DNA of 64,000 nt from Patagioenas fasciata (Eukaryota > Chordata > Aves > Columbiformes > Columbidae), in contig NC_092521.1 of the NCBI RefSeq assembly GCF_037038585.1, forward strand, positions 69,554,898 to 69,618,897. The letters run 5' to 3'. The position numbers were made by a program, and so were the translations under genes. The notes beneath the pieces are model-generated. The model saw only the letters and a program-made list of their open reading frames with translations, did not search any database and had not been told where the DNA came from. Each line of letters begins with the position of its first letter. Position 1 is the first letter of the stretch. This document shows, piece by piece, positions 25,193 to 39,212 of the stretch.

Positions 25193-26658
25193 CAGGGGCC
25201 TGACTGTCACCTACCATTCCACAGCATGCCTGGTTTTTAGGGTGAGCTGAGCAGCTGTACCCTCTCCTGTCAGAAACTGGGCCAGACAGATCCCTGGTTA
25301 CATTTTGACCCCTGTGTGCTTGTACATGCTGCTTCATACCGCTTGGAAGAAACTTTCTAGGACTTAAAAATAAAGCAAAAAACCTTTAAAGTCCGTATAG
25401 CGAATAAATTGATCCAGGTTTTTTCCACACTCCACACCTCAAAGCACCTCAAGCCACTTGATTAACTTCAAGCCATCATTAAAAATTCTGCTTTTGCTAG
25501 GCACTGTAAGTGGGGAAATCTTAAGGCAGGGGAGAGCTTTTCTCTTTTGAAAATAAGCAGAGGGATGAGTGTCCAGGTTGGTTTTATCATTAGCACTGCC
25601 TCACATCTTTACTCACTGAATCACTGCCACAGCAACATAATATATAATTATATGTATTTCCAAGTGTCAAGGCTTCTCGTTTAAAGCTTAACTGAGTTTT
25701 AAATCCCTGTGGAATGTGAAGGCCTTTAAAATACTTAATAAATTCTAATCTTAATCATATTCATCATTATTAAAATTTGAAATAGGTTGGAATACTTCAG
25801 GTAAGTGAAATGAAAAAACTAATAAAAGGCATGAAACACACTGGAGAAATGGAAGAATAATTGCTAAAGATTAAGAAATCTAAAATGGCCAAACATGAAA
25901 AAGCCTTCATTTCCAATAAGCTTTTATTTAAAAGTTTTGCAATACCTTAATAATATAAAAGGAGATTTTAAAAATGAATTGAATGTTCAGTGCAGGAGAA
26001 TGAAATATTTAAATGCAATAAAACTTAAACTAGTCCTGTCTTTGGGTTTAAAGCATGATTTAGGCCTGGTCAGTTCTTGAGAGTGTTGCTTTATCTGTCA
26101 GCAAGGAGGCAATACTACTCCTGTTGTTGCTATTAATAATAATTATTATCATAGTGGTAATAGTAGTTTTCATAATAAGTAGTCCCTAGGAGTAACAAGG
26201 TACTGTGGCTGTAGACATCAGGTTGCTCGGTCTTGTACAGGTTGAACAAAAATATTTTTCTCTTCCAAGGAATGTGTAATCTATTACAAACGTGAAAGAA
26301 AAGACCTCTTAAAATATTTTGGTTTTAATTCAATATTATAAAGATGCAATCAAAATGTTTGGCTTCTATTGTATCCTTCTTTGTTTTTCCGCTAGTGAAT
26401 GAAAGATGCCTTACTGTGAATGTTGCTTGACTATTGGAATGACTATTGGACTATTGAGAATCATTTTTTGAGAGCTGTGGAGTCCTCTGAGTCAGGCAGG
26501 GAAACACCATACCCCAGGAACTTTAGGGAAATTGACTTTTTGCGTGAGGTACTGCACTAGGGGTGTTCAAATGGTGCCCTTCACAATGTAGTCTGTGGTA
26601 GAAAATGAAATTAAATATTAAAAAAATATTGAATCCGGTAATTTTATTTTTATTTTAG

Positions 26659-26748
26659 GGATTACTTACCTTGACCATGCCGGTTCAACACTTTTCCCAG
26701 AGAGTCTACTTAAAGCTTTTACTGATGACCTCAGAAACAACATTTATG
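26659..26748 (+). CDS. MOCOS: MOCOS coding exon 2 (start of the NifS-like domain)
   Basis: This 90-base exon completes Gly-44 and encodes residues 45-73 plus the first base of codon 74. The key motif is Tyr-Leu-Asp-His-Ala-Gly-Ser-Thr at residues 47-54, the N-terminal signature of the class-V aminotransferase/cysteine desulfurase fold in eukaryotic MOCOS. It is followed by a Leu-Phe-Pro-Glu-Ser helix start and an Asp-Asp-Leu-Arg-Asn-Asn-Ile-Tyr-Gly end close to the vertebrate protein. The acceptor is a T-rich tract ending TTTTAG and the donor is TATG|GTAAGT, a near-perfect consensus. Entry and exit phases (1 and 1) match exons 1 and 3. The catalytic lysine that binds PLP lies in a later exon outside this window. 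Confidence 0.95.
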
Positions 26749-29383
26749 GTAAGTGCAAAACAGCGTTCTCATTAGACTTCTCTAGTTTCCATGTAAGTAG
26801 ATGGGACTGTGCCTCTTGAGCTTTTTGAAGAGTACTTCTGCGGGTTTTTTAACACTGCTATAGAGTACTTGGAGGACCAGTGATTTTACACAGGGGCCAT
26901 AGTCCCTTTGTGTCACCCCAAGCTTTGTTCTTTGGTGGCTAAATGTCTGTGTTGGTGAACAAGAAAAATCAAAGGAAGCGTGACTCTGTTGCCCAGGGGT
27001 TAAGGCATCGTGCTGGGGATAAATGAAAACAATGTAGCTCTGACCACTGTTTTTTCAGTCTTTTTGTTTTTCATAGAAAATGTAAAAACAATTTCTTTCG
27101 CAAGGACCAGAATCAAAAGCCACTCCTCTTCTCAGTGAGAGTCATCACAGGGAGCTTACACTGTGGCTCAGTAGAAGCACTTAATTTAGAAGAAAGCTTA
27201 GCTCAAAGATCCCAAGTGAATTTAGGCAGGGAATAGGTGCTGTACCTCTAGCAACCTGTTAGACTTAGGTGCATACTCAGAAAAAAGGATGTGTATTGCC
27301 AAGGCAACCTTGCACATAAGAATAGCTACAGAATTGTGCCATATCTGGGTGGAGATTTAGCTATTGCAGCTATGGACAGGGACACTTCAGCACCACCTAC
27401 AAGTACTGCATCCCCAGGTCCTCTACTTAAACCTTTGAACATTATTATCTAACCAAGAACCACGCACTGGACGTGCATTTCTACAAAGGCAGCAGCATTC
27501 ACCCTTTAGGAAATGTCATTAGTCTGTGAGACAATTTACATTAGAGTGATCTGTGCTCAGCCAGAAAAAAATATACTGTATACTATTATATATATATATA
27601 TATGCTGTGAGTAGTCCCATGGAAATAATTAAAATTTCTCATTGTGTGTTACTGTCTGTGGGCTATTGTCCTTTTTGATAGTTTTGTGTCTGTCTTGTGC
27701 TCTCTGAAACATAGAGCAAAATGATTCCTCACTTGGGAACTAGGTATCACTGCTTTAAAAGAGAACTGTACATTCAAGCCCCGGCACACTTGTGCTTATC
27801 ACCTGGACCAGCCACTTGAGAGCTCTGGGTTGTTTTCATTTTCAATGTGCCATTGTGCCTGTCATTTCCCACTCTCTTTTTCCTGAATGCTGGCACGGCC
27901 AGGATCCAGGGTATGGAATTAAGTTCCACTATGAAATAGATGTTCTTGATGGGGATAGATATCTTTGCTGTTTTAACAAGATATGCTGATTTGATTACAT
28001 TCAAAGTCTCCTATTCAGGTGCATGTCAGTGATATTAAAATTAATGTTCTGTCACTGCAGTCATTGTAAAGTGAAATGTATGCACTCTGATCTTAATTAT
28101 TTCAAACAACACTGGGCTCAACCCTTGGAATAAGTATCACCTGTGGTGGAAAAGAATTAAATTTGTGGATTGATTGAGTGCTTGTGAATAGAAATAGTGG
28201 TGCTGCCAGTTTGGAGTAGATTTGTATAGTACCTTATAATGCCATGGGAGAACAAATTTTAGCTTTTTTAATACCACTTTCATCTAAAATGATAACAAGA
28301 ACTCTAATATGGTCTTTTTTTTTTCAGTTACATCTCTGATACTCCGAGAGCAGTAACTGTTGTATACAAATAATTCATTTAACAGACAGAGGTGTGAGGG
28401 AAAGGGCACTTTGACTAGCAGCTTTTTCCATTTTCTTGATGATAATCCACAGACCCAAAGAACTGCAGTTTAGCTGTTCCATGTGTAAATGAGGGAAAGG
28501 AATGCAAGTAAGAGATTCTCACTTCTAAACTGAAAATATTTGAATTGGAAATTACAGAAATTCAACAGCACAAACGAAAAGTCTAGGTATTAGTTTTGGG
28601 TTTGAACTCAAAATTTATTATTCTTTTCAACACTTTCATTCAATAACTTTCAGCAGGGTGACTTCAAAATGTTAAAAAGAGAGCAGCTAATATTGTAACC
28701 CACTGCAAAAACTGTATTTACATAGCAATGTTTTCTTGTTCTCTTTCTGAACTGTTTAGGGATGTTGTTTAAGCATTTACTAATAGGAAAGTATGTTGTT
28801 CCTGTGTGGATATTCCTGTAATCTTTTCTGCTCAAGAAGATAAATTCAAGGCCTTCTTCTTACGTGCTGTCGTAATTGTTAATAGACGCCTGTGCTGAGA
28901 ACTGCTAAGGTGGCTACTGATTTTGCAATAAAATTTATATTTTCATGAGCTGTTTGAATTTCAGACACTAAATAAGAACTGGGTTAGTCCTGGTGTCCAA
29001 TCATGAATGTCTGTTATCTCCAGATGTTCTCTCTTCTGAATTGCTTCTTGGCTAGTGCATGAAATTATCTATGAATGTGCATCCTGTCTGTAGTTTTTCC
29101 TAGTATATTTATGCATTTGCAGTTGTACCTTCTTTTTAAGGGAACTGCCTAAGTATCAGTAAGAGATCCAGCCGAAGTTTCAAGGTCTGTCATAATTGCT
29201 TTCTTCTATGTTCCTTCTCTTGACTAACTGCTCTAAGGAGCTTCAGGGCATTGCTGTGAAGTATACATTAAATCTTTCTTTATCATCTTTTCAGGCTGTT
29301 TTCGTGTAATTCTTTGATAAAAGAGAAAATTAATAGCAAAATTGTGATTAATGATTAACTTCTATATCTCTGTTGTCTCCTAG
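26749..29383 (+). other. MOCOS: MOCOS intron 2
   Basis: A 2.6-kb intron bounded by GTAAGT and a CTCCTAG acceptor. It contains a short TA dinucleotide run (27587-27603) and otherwise unremarkable AT-rich DNA. Confidence 0.85.
27587..27603. repeat. (TA)n microsatellite
   Basis: About eight TA repeats in MOCOS intron 2. A likely length polymorphism with no evident function. Confidence 0.8.
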
Positions 29384-29450
29384 GCAACCCTCATAGTCAG
29401 AATATCAGCAGCAAGTTGACATATGACACAATTGAGCATGTCCGTTACAG
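29384..29450 (+). CDS. MOCOS: MOCOS coding exon 3
   Basis: This 67-base exon completes Gly-74 and encodes residues 75-95 plus two bases of codon 96. It opens with Gly-Asn-Pro-His-Ser-Gln (74-79), the conserved loop of the cysteine-desulfurase-like fold that follows the first strand and helix. It continues Asn-Ile-Ser-Ser-Lys-Leu-Thr and ends Glu-His-Val-Arg-Tyr-Arg, very close to mammalian MOCOS. The acceptor is TCTCCTAG and the donor is ACAG|GTAGAA, leaving phase 2. The next exon should complete an Arg codon and continue with the Ile-Leu-Ala-His-Phe-like sequence, but it was not found downstream. The window therefore holds only about 96 of the roughly 880-890 residues usual for vertebrate MOCOS. 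Confidence 0.95.
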
Positions 29451-32400
29451 GTAGAATAATTTTTCTTTCATGTGTTTGTCGCACTTCATTGTTTTCACTT
29501 TGATTAGGCTTGTGCTATTTTGGTGACTTTGGTGTGATGTCATTTTCTGAGGGTTATCTGTCACTTCTAAAGAAATTACCTCACTTGTAAAACACAAGGT
29601 ACTTGGACAATCAAGAATTGGACAAAATCAGTTCTTTTTCTCCCGGATGCCCAAATTCTGAGAGTCCTGTAGTTAAATTAGGGCTATAATATAACTCCAC
29701 AATTTTCATTAAGATCTAGAAGTTGGAATCTCAAAAGTGATTACTGGTAAGATGGTATGGTAAGATAGTAAAGTGGAATTAAGTGCAAGGGCATGGTTAA
29801 AATTCAGTTGAAAATAATGGCTTTTGAGAATTTATAAAAAAGCTTATGGGAATGTGTATGTTGTTTTACAGCAGGTACTTGCTTCTGTCATAATAAAATA
29901 GCTTTTAAAGTAGTTTTAGTGTAATTTTTACGAGCAAAAAGAAAAAGTAAATTTGAGTGTTGGGGTTTTTGAGTATGGGCAAGAAAGTGAACTGAATCTC
30001 TAAGTAAGGTACCCTGCTGAAAGTTCAGAATAGAATGTGCCAAAAGTACACTTCTTGCCCTTAGTTTACACCATGTAAAAATGTACAATTTAGGTACTTG
30101 ATTTTTGTTTTTAGGGGATTGTTTTCAGTAACTCTTGCTATTTTATGAAATATATCTTTATAGAAGAATATGTATGCTTTGTGTTTATTTACCTGCTTTT
30201 AATGTCACTTTTTGTGCAAGGAAAGAATTGTTATGGATTCCTCCTTGTTTTATTGTCTTCCTTAAAAGCAAAGATTTCTCCAAAACACATCACAGAATTC
30301 AGATCAATAGCAATGGAACTATAGCATTGTCATGTTTGTAGTTGTAATGAAGAAAATCTTCCTTACACCTCTCTGCTGCTTTTTCTCTGACTGCACTTTC
30401 ATGAGGGTGTGAAAACCGAAGATTTCTAGCTGGAAGATGCTGCAGGATATAAGCTTCCCCCATGCCCCCAAGCCACCAGCGTTCTGGAGAAAGTATTTAG
30501 TTTTGCTTCTTCTGCAACCCTCTCTCATGCTGTGCAGGATGACAACCTATTAATGCAGGGCCAAATCAAATGAAAGAGACTATCTATGAGGAATAGCTGT
30601 TTTCAAAAGCAGACACCTGAGCTGGATACAGCAACACCTACAGCCCTGCAGAGCCTCCTGAGCACACCTCTGTGCTCACATGCAGCGTTAGCATTTTGGT
30701 TTCCATTAACTCTCAGTGATATTTCAATGTTGCCATTTAATCATTCTTCTTATGAAGGCACAGTGGAAAGCGTAACTGTTTCTAGAATTATTACTATTGT
30801 TTGCTGTGTTCTTCAATGTTAGGGAGTAAGGAAAATCTTCCACGGTGTAACTTAGATTACCATTACAGATCATAGAGCTGACATTTTCAGCTTGTTTTAT
30901 TTTGGATCTATCTTTTAAAAAGCAGAAGACTTTTATAAGAGCAAGATGGCAGACGACAAGAATCATACCAGTGTCTGTATCGGTTATGTTTTTTTTAATA
31001 AAAATCCTTCTGCATCCAAATGAACGTTTTTCAGTATTGCACCAAATAGAATTTGTCATCTATGCCTATGAAAATTCAGTCATTATTCTGCAATAAAAAA
31101 TTAAAAAAGCATAGTCATCAAAAAAGGCATAGTCATAAAAATTCAGGAAGAAAATGCCCCAAAACCACTGTCAGTATGTCAGCTATCTGAAAGGCAATAG
31201 AAAGTATATTAAAAATCTATACTTCTATGACATTGCAGCTAATCAAAATAAACAATATGACAAGACACAGAGACAGGCAGCTGTGTCCTACATCACAGCA
31301 CATAGACTCAATTTCCTCAATGAAAGAATAATTCAGTGGGTAGTTTCAGAAATCTTAAAATTAATTGCTCACCTATAATTCTTCTTGTGGCACATGGCTG
31401 CCACCAGAACAATAGCTTTTTTTCAGTGTTTGATTCCAAGGCAGTATGATCTTTAAGAAAAAAAATAGTTTGGTTTTCTGATGAGATGACACAAGCAACT
31501 AATTGAAAATAAACACAAAGTGTAATTTCTGGTTTATATTTGTCGATATTGGTGATAGCAGCATCAGAATAGACTTTTCTACTCTGACAGTGCACACTGT
31601 TCCCCAGTACAAAACTGTATGATTTGAATTTGCCTTCATATTTGCTTGACCAAAGAAACCACTCTCAGAACATGGATTTCCAAGAAAATAACATAAATAA
31701 TGAAGTATTTGAGTCAATGGATGTTTTCTATGATTTACAAAATCACAATGATCAATCCAGCTTACCTTTTGACCAAGTCAAGTGCATCAAGAGTAAAAAT
31801 AACTGTTTAATTCTTAAAGAATTGCTTCCCCTTTCTTGAAAGGAACTGCTGAGAGATTTTTAAAATGTGTGTATCTCTACATTAACCATGAGTGATGCTG
31901 AGAAGAGGATGCAAGAACTCTAATAAACCTTATCTAAATCTATTAAATGTATACATCTAAAGATTGCAGATCCTTTTTTATGATTTTGCTTCTGGATGTA
32001 TGGAAATGCTATTTCTCTACTTCCATACAGCCAAAGAACATTAGTGCAATATATCCTTATGATGCTGCAGAGATAACGCAACTCAGAAATTCATTACATT
32101 GAGTACTAAGTAGCCCTCTTCCCATATGCAAGGTTTTTAAAATTCTAGCTTTCTGATTATTTTAAAACATCGTCCTTGTATATCTTACACTTGCAATATG
32201 AAGTAGTGCAGCGGTGTCTTCTAAGCAGAGCCAGACTAAAGATTTAATGTTGTTTTATGTTTGTAGTGTATTTAAGATATACAACAGGATGCCTTTTTCA
32301 GTTAAACTCAATGTTGTTGAATTTAAGAGTTTTTATGTTCATCTTTGAACTTTCAGCTACTACAAAGTGTTAAACTTAAGCATACATTGGGAATTTAAAT

Positions 32401-35400
32401 ACATATTAAAAAAAATAAGGACATTTCAGCTAAGATTTCAGCACCAGGTATCTCCTAAACTGTAGAAATATGTGTATTATAGAATTTTCTCACTGAAGCT
32501 AAAAGGATTTGGCATTGTGGTAAATGAGATCAAGTTTAAATATAGAACTAAAATGTGTATTTCTACGAAGGTCTCTCACAAAACAGGCCATCTAAGTGAA
32601 CTATAAGGGGAAAATAATCTCTGTGCATGCGAATGAAAAAAGGTGCAGCAAGCATGCACAAAACGAATGTAAACAGCTTAGTATTAAAATATTTGCTTCT
32701 GTGATAAAACACACAGGTGGTCCCAGATTTTGCTAAGGAAGCTGTTTTATAAATGCTGTTTATAATTTCACTTACATTGTATTTATAGAGATTATTTCAT
32801 GAGAGCAAGCTAGAGCTTTACATTCCTTCTATAAGCATCGTACCTTGCTTATGAAATAAGTTTCCAGTCCAAGTATTTTTTTTTTTAAATTATCACGTGT
32901 TCTGAAATGGTGTTACGTGCAAGATAAGAATTTTTTCGTTTATTTCCAGGTTTAAGCAGTTTTGTGTCTGAAAACAGTAATGTTAGAACTGATACATACA
33001 TGAAAAGTGGTTGACCTTTCCCACACAGTAAGAAATAGTAGATACAGTATCTGCTTAGTATCGATTTGTCCTTTACAAAGGTCATTGGTGGGAGACCGTA
33101 CACATGAGTGACACCTGAGTGATGCGTCCTGTCCTCCCTAATGATACCTATCAACTTGAAAACCTAGTTTCAAAACTGAGGTGGTTCAGCCCTTTTGCAT
33201 GCTTGGTTTATAATGCCATTTGCAAGTCCTGGTTTTCCCAATCCTGCTGCTCAGCTGCCAGGGCAGATCTGAAATACCAGAGTCGGTGGCACCTGGAAAA
33301 AGCAGACAGTGCTCGTTGGGGTGACTCTGTAGATGGCAAATGGGAGAAGCACTGGAAGATAATGAAGAGTAATGGATAGTTTTTCTGGAAGAGCTTGATA
33401 AGAGGCTAGAGGAATGATCTTTTTCCTTATGGTTCATGAAGTGGTTTTTTGCAGGCCTGCAGTGAAACAATCCCAGTGTGCCCACAGTGAGCTGGCTGAT
33501 ATCCTGACTCTGTGCTCTGTTACGCGCTGAGCAACAACAGAGCAATGGCTTTGGTGCAGATGCTCCTTATTTTCTCCTTGGCCACACCTGGCCTCTTACA
33601 CGACTGTGGGAACCTATTTTTTTCTTGCTAGTGGGATGGATAGTGAACTTAAAATGAAGACAAAGGACTCCATTTTATGAACAGTTGCCTCTGGGAGTCA
33701 ATCCAGTACTTTTGGGGGTTTACTCTTTGCGACCCTATGCAAGGTAGTAAAAAGCTTCGGACAAGGTAACAGGTACTTATATTTTTTCATGAGTTAGGAG
33801 ACTGATTTAAGAACCAATGAAATCAGTCTGGTTTAGTTTGGAACTTTGCTCCTGGACTCTGATCTCTCTTTTAATAAATTCACAAGCCATTAGCTTGATA
33901 AACTGAAGTTGTAGAAAGGAATTTGCTAATGCTATCTGCTGCTCTTCTGGTAGTCAGCTTTATACCTTCATGGTTTATATGAATAGATTGCAGTAAATAA
34001 AATTTGTGCATTCATGGTCGTGCTCTTTGAGTAATCTTTGTTGCAAAGAGAGCCAAATCTGGAGTGCTTCATTTATTGAAACAAATAAATATTTCAGTAA
34101 AATAAATTAAAATCCAGAGGTCAAGATTGTTAGTTTATGAACACAAGGGAAGAAATGCTTCTGGGAATTCTGAGTTTAATTTGTGTGGGTGGTTTGTGGG
34201 TGTTTTGCAAAGATGTCTGAAAAACAGTGGATACGACCTTTAATATTTTTCCTTCCCAATTCAGAAAAAACACCTCAAGAATCTGCTTTTATTATGCGGA
34301 TGTGACAAAGAAACAATGGAGAATAAGTTTTAAAGCGATCTTGCTGTGCCATTGCTCTCTACATAACATTCAGAGCAGGGAGAGTGGTACAGGCTTACGT
34401 GGATTCAGGCCACCATGTTAGTTCACAATTCTTCAATGCACACAGCCTTGCTGCCTACTCAGCTGGCCTTGTGGCAGAGCCTTGATGGCCTCTGTGTCGG
34501 CCGGGGAGCCTGCAAGAGAGCACCTGAGTCATGAATGAGACATTCCAACTGGAACAAAATACATTGATAAGAATAGTGAAATTTCCCCAATGCAAATTCC
34601 ATTTTTTCCTTTTACTTAATCTCTTTATTTTGGGGTTTATATGGAAGCTTTTTTTCCCTCCCTAGGCTATATAATACTTGTAGAAGAAATGCAGTGTTCC
34701 TCCCTTGTCTGGATTTGCAGTTGCTTCCTAGGAAGCAGTATAGCAAGACACAGGTCTGTGACTTTTCTGGTAACACTTGTTTCCCCAGCTGCTTATTGAG
34801 CAGTAACATAGTCCTGTCCAGCTGTTGGGGGCCCCAGCGGTCCCTTTGCCAGCTCGAGGGGAATGTGTCAAATTCATTATTGGTCTAGATGATTATTTGC
34901 GTTTCAGATAAGGCTTTTGGAAGGTGGAATATTTAGCACAAAAGTGATTTCCGCCATCCCATGTGTGCACCTGTTGTGCTTGACAACTTTGTTTTGACTT
35001 AATTGCACTTCTGTTTTCCAGTATAAGTTATGTCGCATTAAAGGTGTTCCATTTACATCAAATCAAATTACAAAATTTGGAATGCCGTCTTGAGTTATGT
35101 ATGTTGTCCAAAATTCAGCTGATATTTTTTTCTCATGTCTAATTTTTTTGAAGGCTGCAGACACTTTCTGTTTTGCTCCACAACCTGCAACATACTCAGT
35201 GATCCTCTACCGAGAAGTGAACGACCGATCAAAGTTTAACCTATGCTATTTATATCTTATGTCTAACATCATAACCCTGGAAAAGATTAATTCATGTCTG
35301 TTTTTAGAAGCACAGAGATAATTTAGTGCTGCCCCTCTTTAAGTAGTCTGTAATAATCTTTCTTTCTGTGAAGTTAGCAAACCCAGTATTGAACTCTATT

Positions 35401-35829
35401 TTGAATCTTGCTCATTTCGCTTGTAAAGGCATCTGAATACTTCAGCTGTTGAAGAGACACTACAGTAGCCCAAGGGTTTCTCTGGTGACATCTGTGTCTT
35501 AACAACTCTGAATTTCCTGGTGGCACTTCTGCTGAAAAAGGGGAGCTTTCTGCACTCACATTTGCTACCTGAGCCACACCTTGCTGCAGTTTTAACCAGC
35601 AGACCTGAGTCCTTAAGCAGTTATCATTTGCATTGTGAGTCTTTTTTCCCCATCCAAAAGCACGCCAATTCTGACTCTGCTTACTGTTCTGTTTCCTCAG
35701 CTCTTTGGTGCTGTTTTTGTTGCACACATTTAATAATCCTGTCTTGATTTTTAGCACTTTAAACACTGGTATCTGCTGAAATTGAGGCACAGAAATGACC
35801 TTACAACCCTTGAGATTGTAAAGATGATA

Positions 35830-36460
35830 TGACAGTGCTAGACACACAGGGGGTAGCTCCGCCCAAGTTGTGTGTGTGTTTACAGTAGCTGTGAGCTTGG
35901 TTAAATGCAGTAAAGTGTTACATATTCATGAAAGTTTTAGGAACACCTATACATATTCATAATCTGTCCCCGAGAAGGCGGTGCTTATTACAATGAGTTC
36001 CGGGAGACCGTTTCCATAGTCTCCACTTCTGGCACCTCCTGGTTGCAGCTGCGCAGTGATCGTGAACCTGGGTCCTCTTCTCTGTACACGGTCACCTTTG
36101 GTCCAGTGTGATGGGTTGGTTAGGACTCAGACTGCTGAGTTGGTTAAAACTGGTGTATCTCCTGTCCTGTGCCCGAGCTCCTGTTACCTAGTTTGCGCAA
36201 GGATGCACCAAGGGTGCACCCAAGGATTATTATCTTTGCAAGGTGTCAGCAAACTCCTCTTGCTCGTACAATAAGTTACACAAAGCTAAGCAAGGCTATG
36301 TGGGTTAAAGGGTTAGCTCTCTGCTGTTTAAGTCTAGTGATGTGGGGTAAGGGTTAGTTCTCTAAGTGTCACGTGTTAGTTCTTTCGGTGTTGATTAGTT
36401 AATTATCAATTCCCTGTATCAAAATGACCTTATAAATTCCACCTAAGTGAATAGCTATTA
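35830..36460 (+). mobile_element. Probable degraded retroviral LTR sequence
   Basis: The composition changes to a mix typical of avian endogenous-retrovirus LTRs. There are two CATATTCAT words (35919-35927 and 35952-35960) spaced about 30 bases apart. A GAGAAGGCGGTGCTTATTAC segment follows, then a TCTCCACTTCTGGCACCTCC segment and GCTGCGCAGTGATCG, which looks like the R-U5 part of an LTR. A second LTR-like segment follows from about 36108 (TGATGGGTTGGTTAGG) to a TATA-like CTTATAAAT near 36430. I see no gag, pol or env remnant beside it, so it is most likely a solo LTR or nested LTR fragments. The ends and family are not resolved. Confidence 0.4.
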
Positions 36461-36924
36461 GTATTGCTTATATTCTTGTATCATTATGAATGGGCTAGCT
36501 ATTTCATGATGTATATTTACATTTTGAATATGTATATGTATGTCTAAACTACTGGTAAACTTCCAACTGTCTGAATATAGTGATGTATTCAGGAACTTCC
36601 ATTATTTTTTCTCCAGAAGCAGATATGATCTGTAAATTGTGGTAACTTTGCAGGCAGGTGACTCTGCAGTGTTTCACTGATTACATTACAATTTTTTTTT
36701 CCTCGCAGTTGTGATGTAGCCTGAGAATTTTCTTCTGTCTCTGTTACATGAAGTATAACTGCCACTGCCTTCTTGTCTCTAATAATCCCATTGGTTTTGA
36801 TGTGTTATTCCAGACTATCTGTAGATCATCCAGTCTTCTTACAGACAAAGCAAACACATTTGCTCTCTCTTTAATTACCAGGTTATTTACAGCACTGATG
36901 CTAGATGCTGTCATCCTAATACTG

Positions 36925-37002
36925 TTTTGTTGTTGTTTGTTTGTTTGTTTTGTGAATTTGTGTGTATGGTTGGTTGATTGGTTGGTTTGGTTTTTTTTGG
37001 TT
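36925..37002. repeat. GTTT/GGTT-rich low-complexity tract
   Basis: Tandem TTTG units merge into GGTTGGTTGATTGG and then poly-T with G. It is the strand complement of the CAAA-type tracts elsewhere in the window. Open frames across it on either strand are not genes. Confidence 0.8.
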
Positions 37003-39179
37003 TTTAGTTTTCTTCTCACTGCAACCTGCCGCGTTGCTGAAATTCTCAGTTTTTATCCCACATCTGTTAGTGTTTGTTGCCTTTTTTCTCCCCTCAGCAC
37101 TGAGAACCCACTTGGCCACAGGCAGATGCCAGCTAGCTGTGTTCAGTAAGCACATCACTGCTTGCTACTGAGGTCATTGCTGCCCTTCTGAAAATGTGAA
37201 CATTTCTGTGGCAGAAAGCAGGGCATCTGCACAGCTTCCAGGCTTCCCAGGTGATGTATTAAACACCAGCAGGAGCATTGCAGCAGCAGTGTTGAGCAGA
37301 AGAAACTGAGTAAGCAGAAGAAGGAGTATGGGATGATGGGTGATGACCAGCAAGGGGTAATGATGTGTTGCAAACCAGCCACCTTAGCCTAAGCAGGGAT
37401 GAAATGAGAGGGTGAGGGCCCAGTAAGAGTATTAGGGTGCCAGGTTTCAGGAGAACCAGGTCATAAACACATCCCTGCTGGTATAGTTCAAGAGTATGGG
37501 AATGCATGTGACCTTCAAGGGTTTTGTGTCTCATCTCCTGCTATTACAGGATACTTTTGATCTACTATTCATGATCTTTCCCCACTGAGGGCTAGAAAAC
37601 TCCGTTATCCACTGGCTCATGAGAAGCCAGTATACTTTTGTTTCTGTGCCGAAATTTTCTGTTACCTATAGGTTTTTATGATCTTTTCTACCATTAACCC
37701 CTTCTACCATTAACCCCATTTATGTAGAGACCTGTCCCATTCTCTTGTTTTCACCTGTTGAACAAGATAAGCTCCTAGATTCTACTCCTAAGGTGTATTC
37801 TTCATCCCCTACCCCAGTATCATTGACTGTGTCTCTGGGCTTGTTCTGGATTGCTTTCACCTTTCCGAAATATGTAGACAAAATAGGATGGGGTCATTGA
37901 AATAAGACCTGCAGTATGGCAATCAAGGTTATGGGAATTGAGACAGAATAAAAGGTTCTTTAAATGATGATGTGACCTGATCAAATGTTCTGGGTACCTG
38001 GAGAAGACAAAAAGTATTGTAAAGATAAGGGAGTGGCATGAACATTTCAAATGAGTAGGGGAAACCTGCCCGCACAGTGGATTTCCAGGAAGAAATCAAG
38101 CACAACTTTGTGAGGATTCTTCTAGAATGTAATAAATTTGTTGGAAGATGATTTTTCCCATTTGTGTTTGTTGTGGAATTTCATACTAGGCTGAAAGTGA
38201 TAATGTGATCCATAATCTGATTGATACTGATATGAATAAAGCACAAATGAAGGAAGACTCTGAGATTTTGTACAGTTATGTTTTCCTACAGTTATGTAGG
38301 AAAACAAATTAACTTGAAGGAGAGAAAATTACTTTATTAACTTGATCACTTTGTGCATCTATTTCTTTGAAGTTAAATGCACTAGCTTTCATTGGTAGTT
38401 TGAAAATATGCAGCAAGTGCGTGCCTAAAACTCAGGTAAACCTTTGTAGCATATGCTAACAATATTAATAAGTTCCTTCTAACTTTCTTTATTCTTTTGT
38501 TTCTCTACTTATTTCATTGATTCAAGTTTCTCACCTGTTTTAAACATTCTAATGCAAAATTTTTAAGCAAAGATAGTGCCCTTGAAATTCAAGGATGCCT
38601 TTAAGAAGCAGCATGAGCCATGGTAAGATACAGGAATATGAGAGATAAATGAAGCAAGACTTTGAACAGAACTGTCTCCTTTATAGTAAGGTTAATAACA
38701 TCGAGTGAATACAGGTTTAATTTGCTAGATTTTATTAGTATATTTGGTATGTGTCAAGGCAGAAGAACATTGCGTCATTAGTATTATTGAGTGCTAACTC
38801 AATAACATGGTGCTAATACTTTAGAATTTATTGCAAGCTTTTGGATGGTGAAACTGTTTAGAGGGGTAAGATGTGTATGTCTTGGATTTTATGAAGACTC
38901 CCTAGGCTTGTAATGAATCCAGTGTTCACAGTCTATATCATTCAAAAGACATTTGATCATTCAGGCTTTTCTCAGCCATCTTTTTACCACTTCTTTTCAT
39001 TTGTCTTTCCTTACCTTTTTAAAGTTGTTAAGTATTTCGCTACATTCTTTTTTGCACAATGCCCATCATGTGATAAAAGGGGGTTTTAGAGATATGAATC
39101 ACTTATTTGGAAAATCTGTCAATGTTCATAGACTAGATTTTCCTGACTTATGAATAAAGAAAACAGTATTTTCTTACAA

Positions 39180-39212
39180 GAAGAAAAAACAAACAAACAA
39201 ACAAAACCCCAA
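39180..39212. repeat. CAAA-type low-complexity tract
   Basis: An A run followed by four AAAC units and AAAACCCC. Simple repeat. Confidence 0.8.

Larger units (their letters stand above)
1186..26658 (+). other. MOCOS: MOCOS intron 1
   Basis: The intron is about 25.5 kb, bounded by GTACCG at the donor and a T-rich tract ending in TTTTAG at the acceptor. It contains the end of the CpG island, a pyrimidine-rich tract (1372-1416), a sense CR1 (1421-1922) and a fold-back hAT element (19152-19282). It also holds A/C-rich low-complexity sequence (16110-16230), a possible ancient repeat (13833-13892) and a short tandem block (25144-25192). The rest is AT-rich unique sequence in which I recognise no exons. 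Open frames are short and carry no recognisable domains. Confidence 0.8.

Noticed and set aside
35374..35847. 157-codon open frame on the - strand
   Set aside because: It is the longest frame outside the CpG island, but about the length expected by chance for six frames of 64 kb. I recognise no domain in it, and it runs into the LTR-like sequence.
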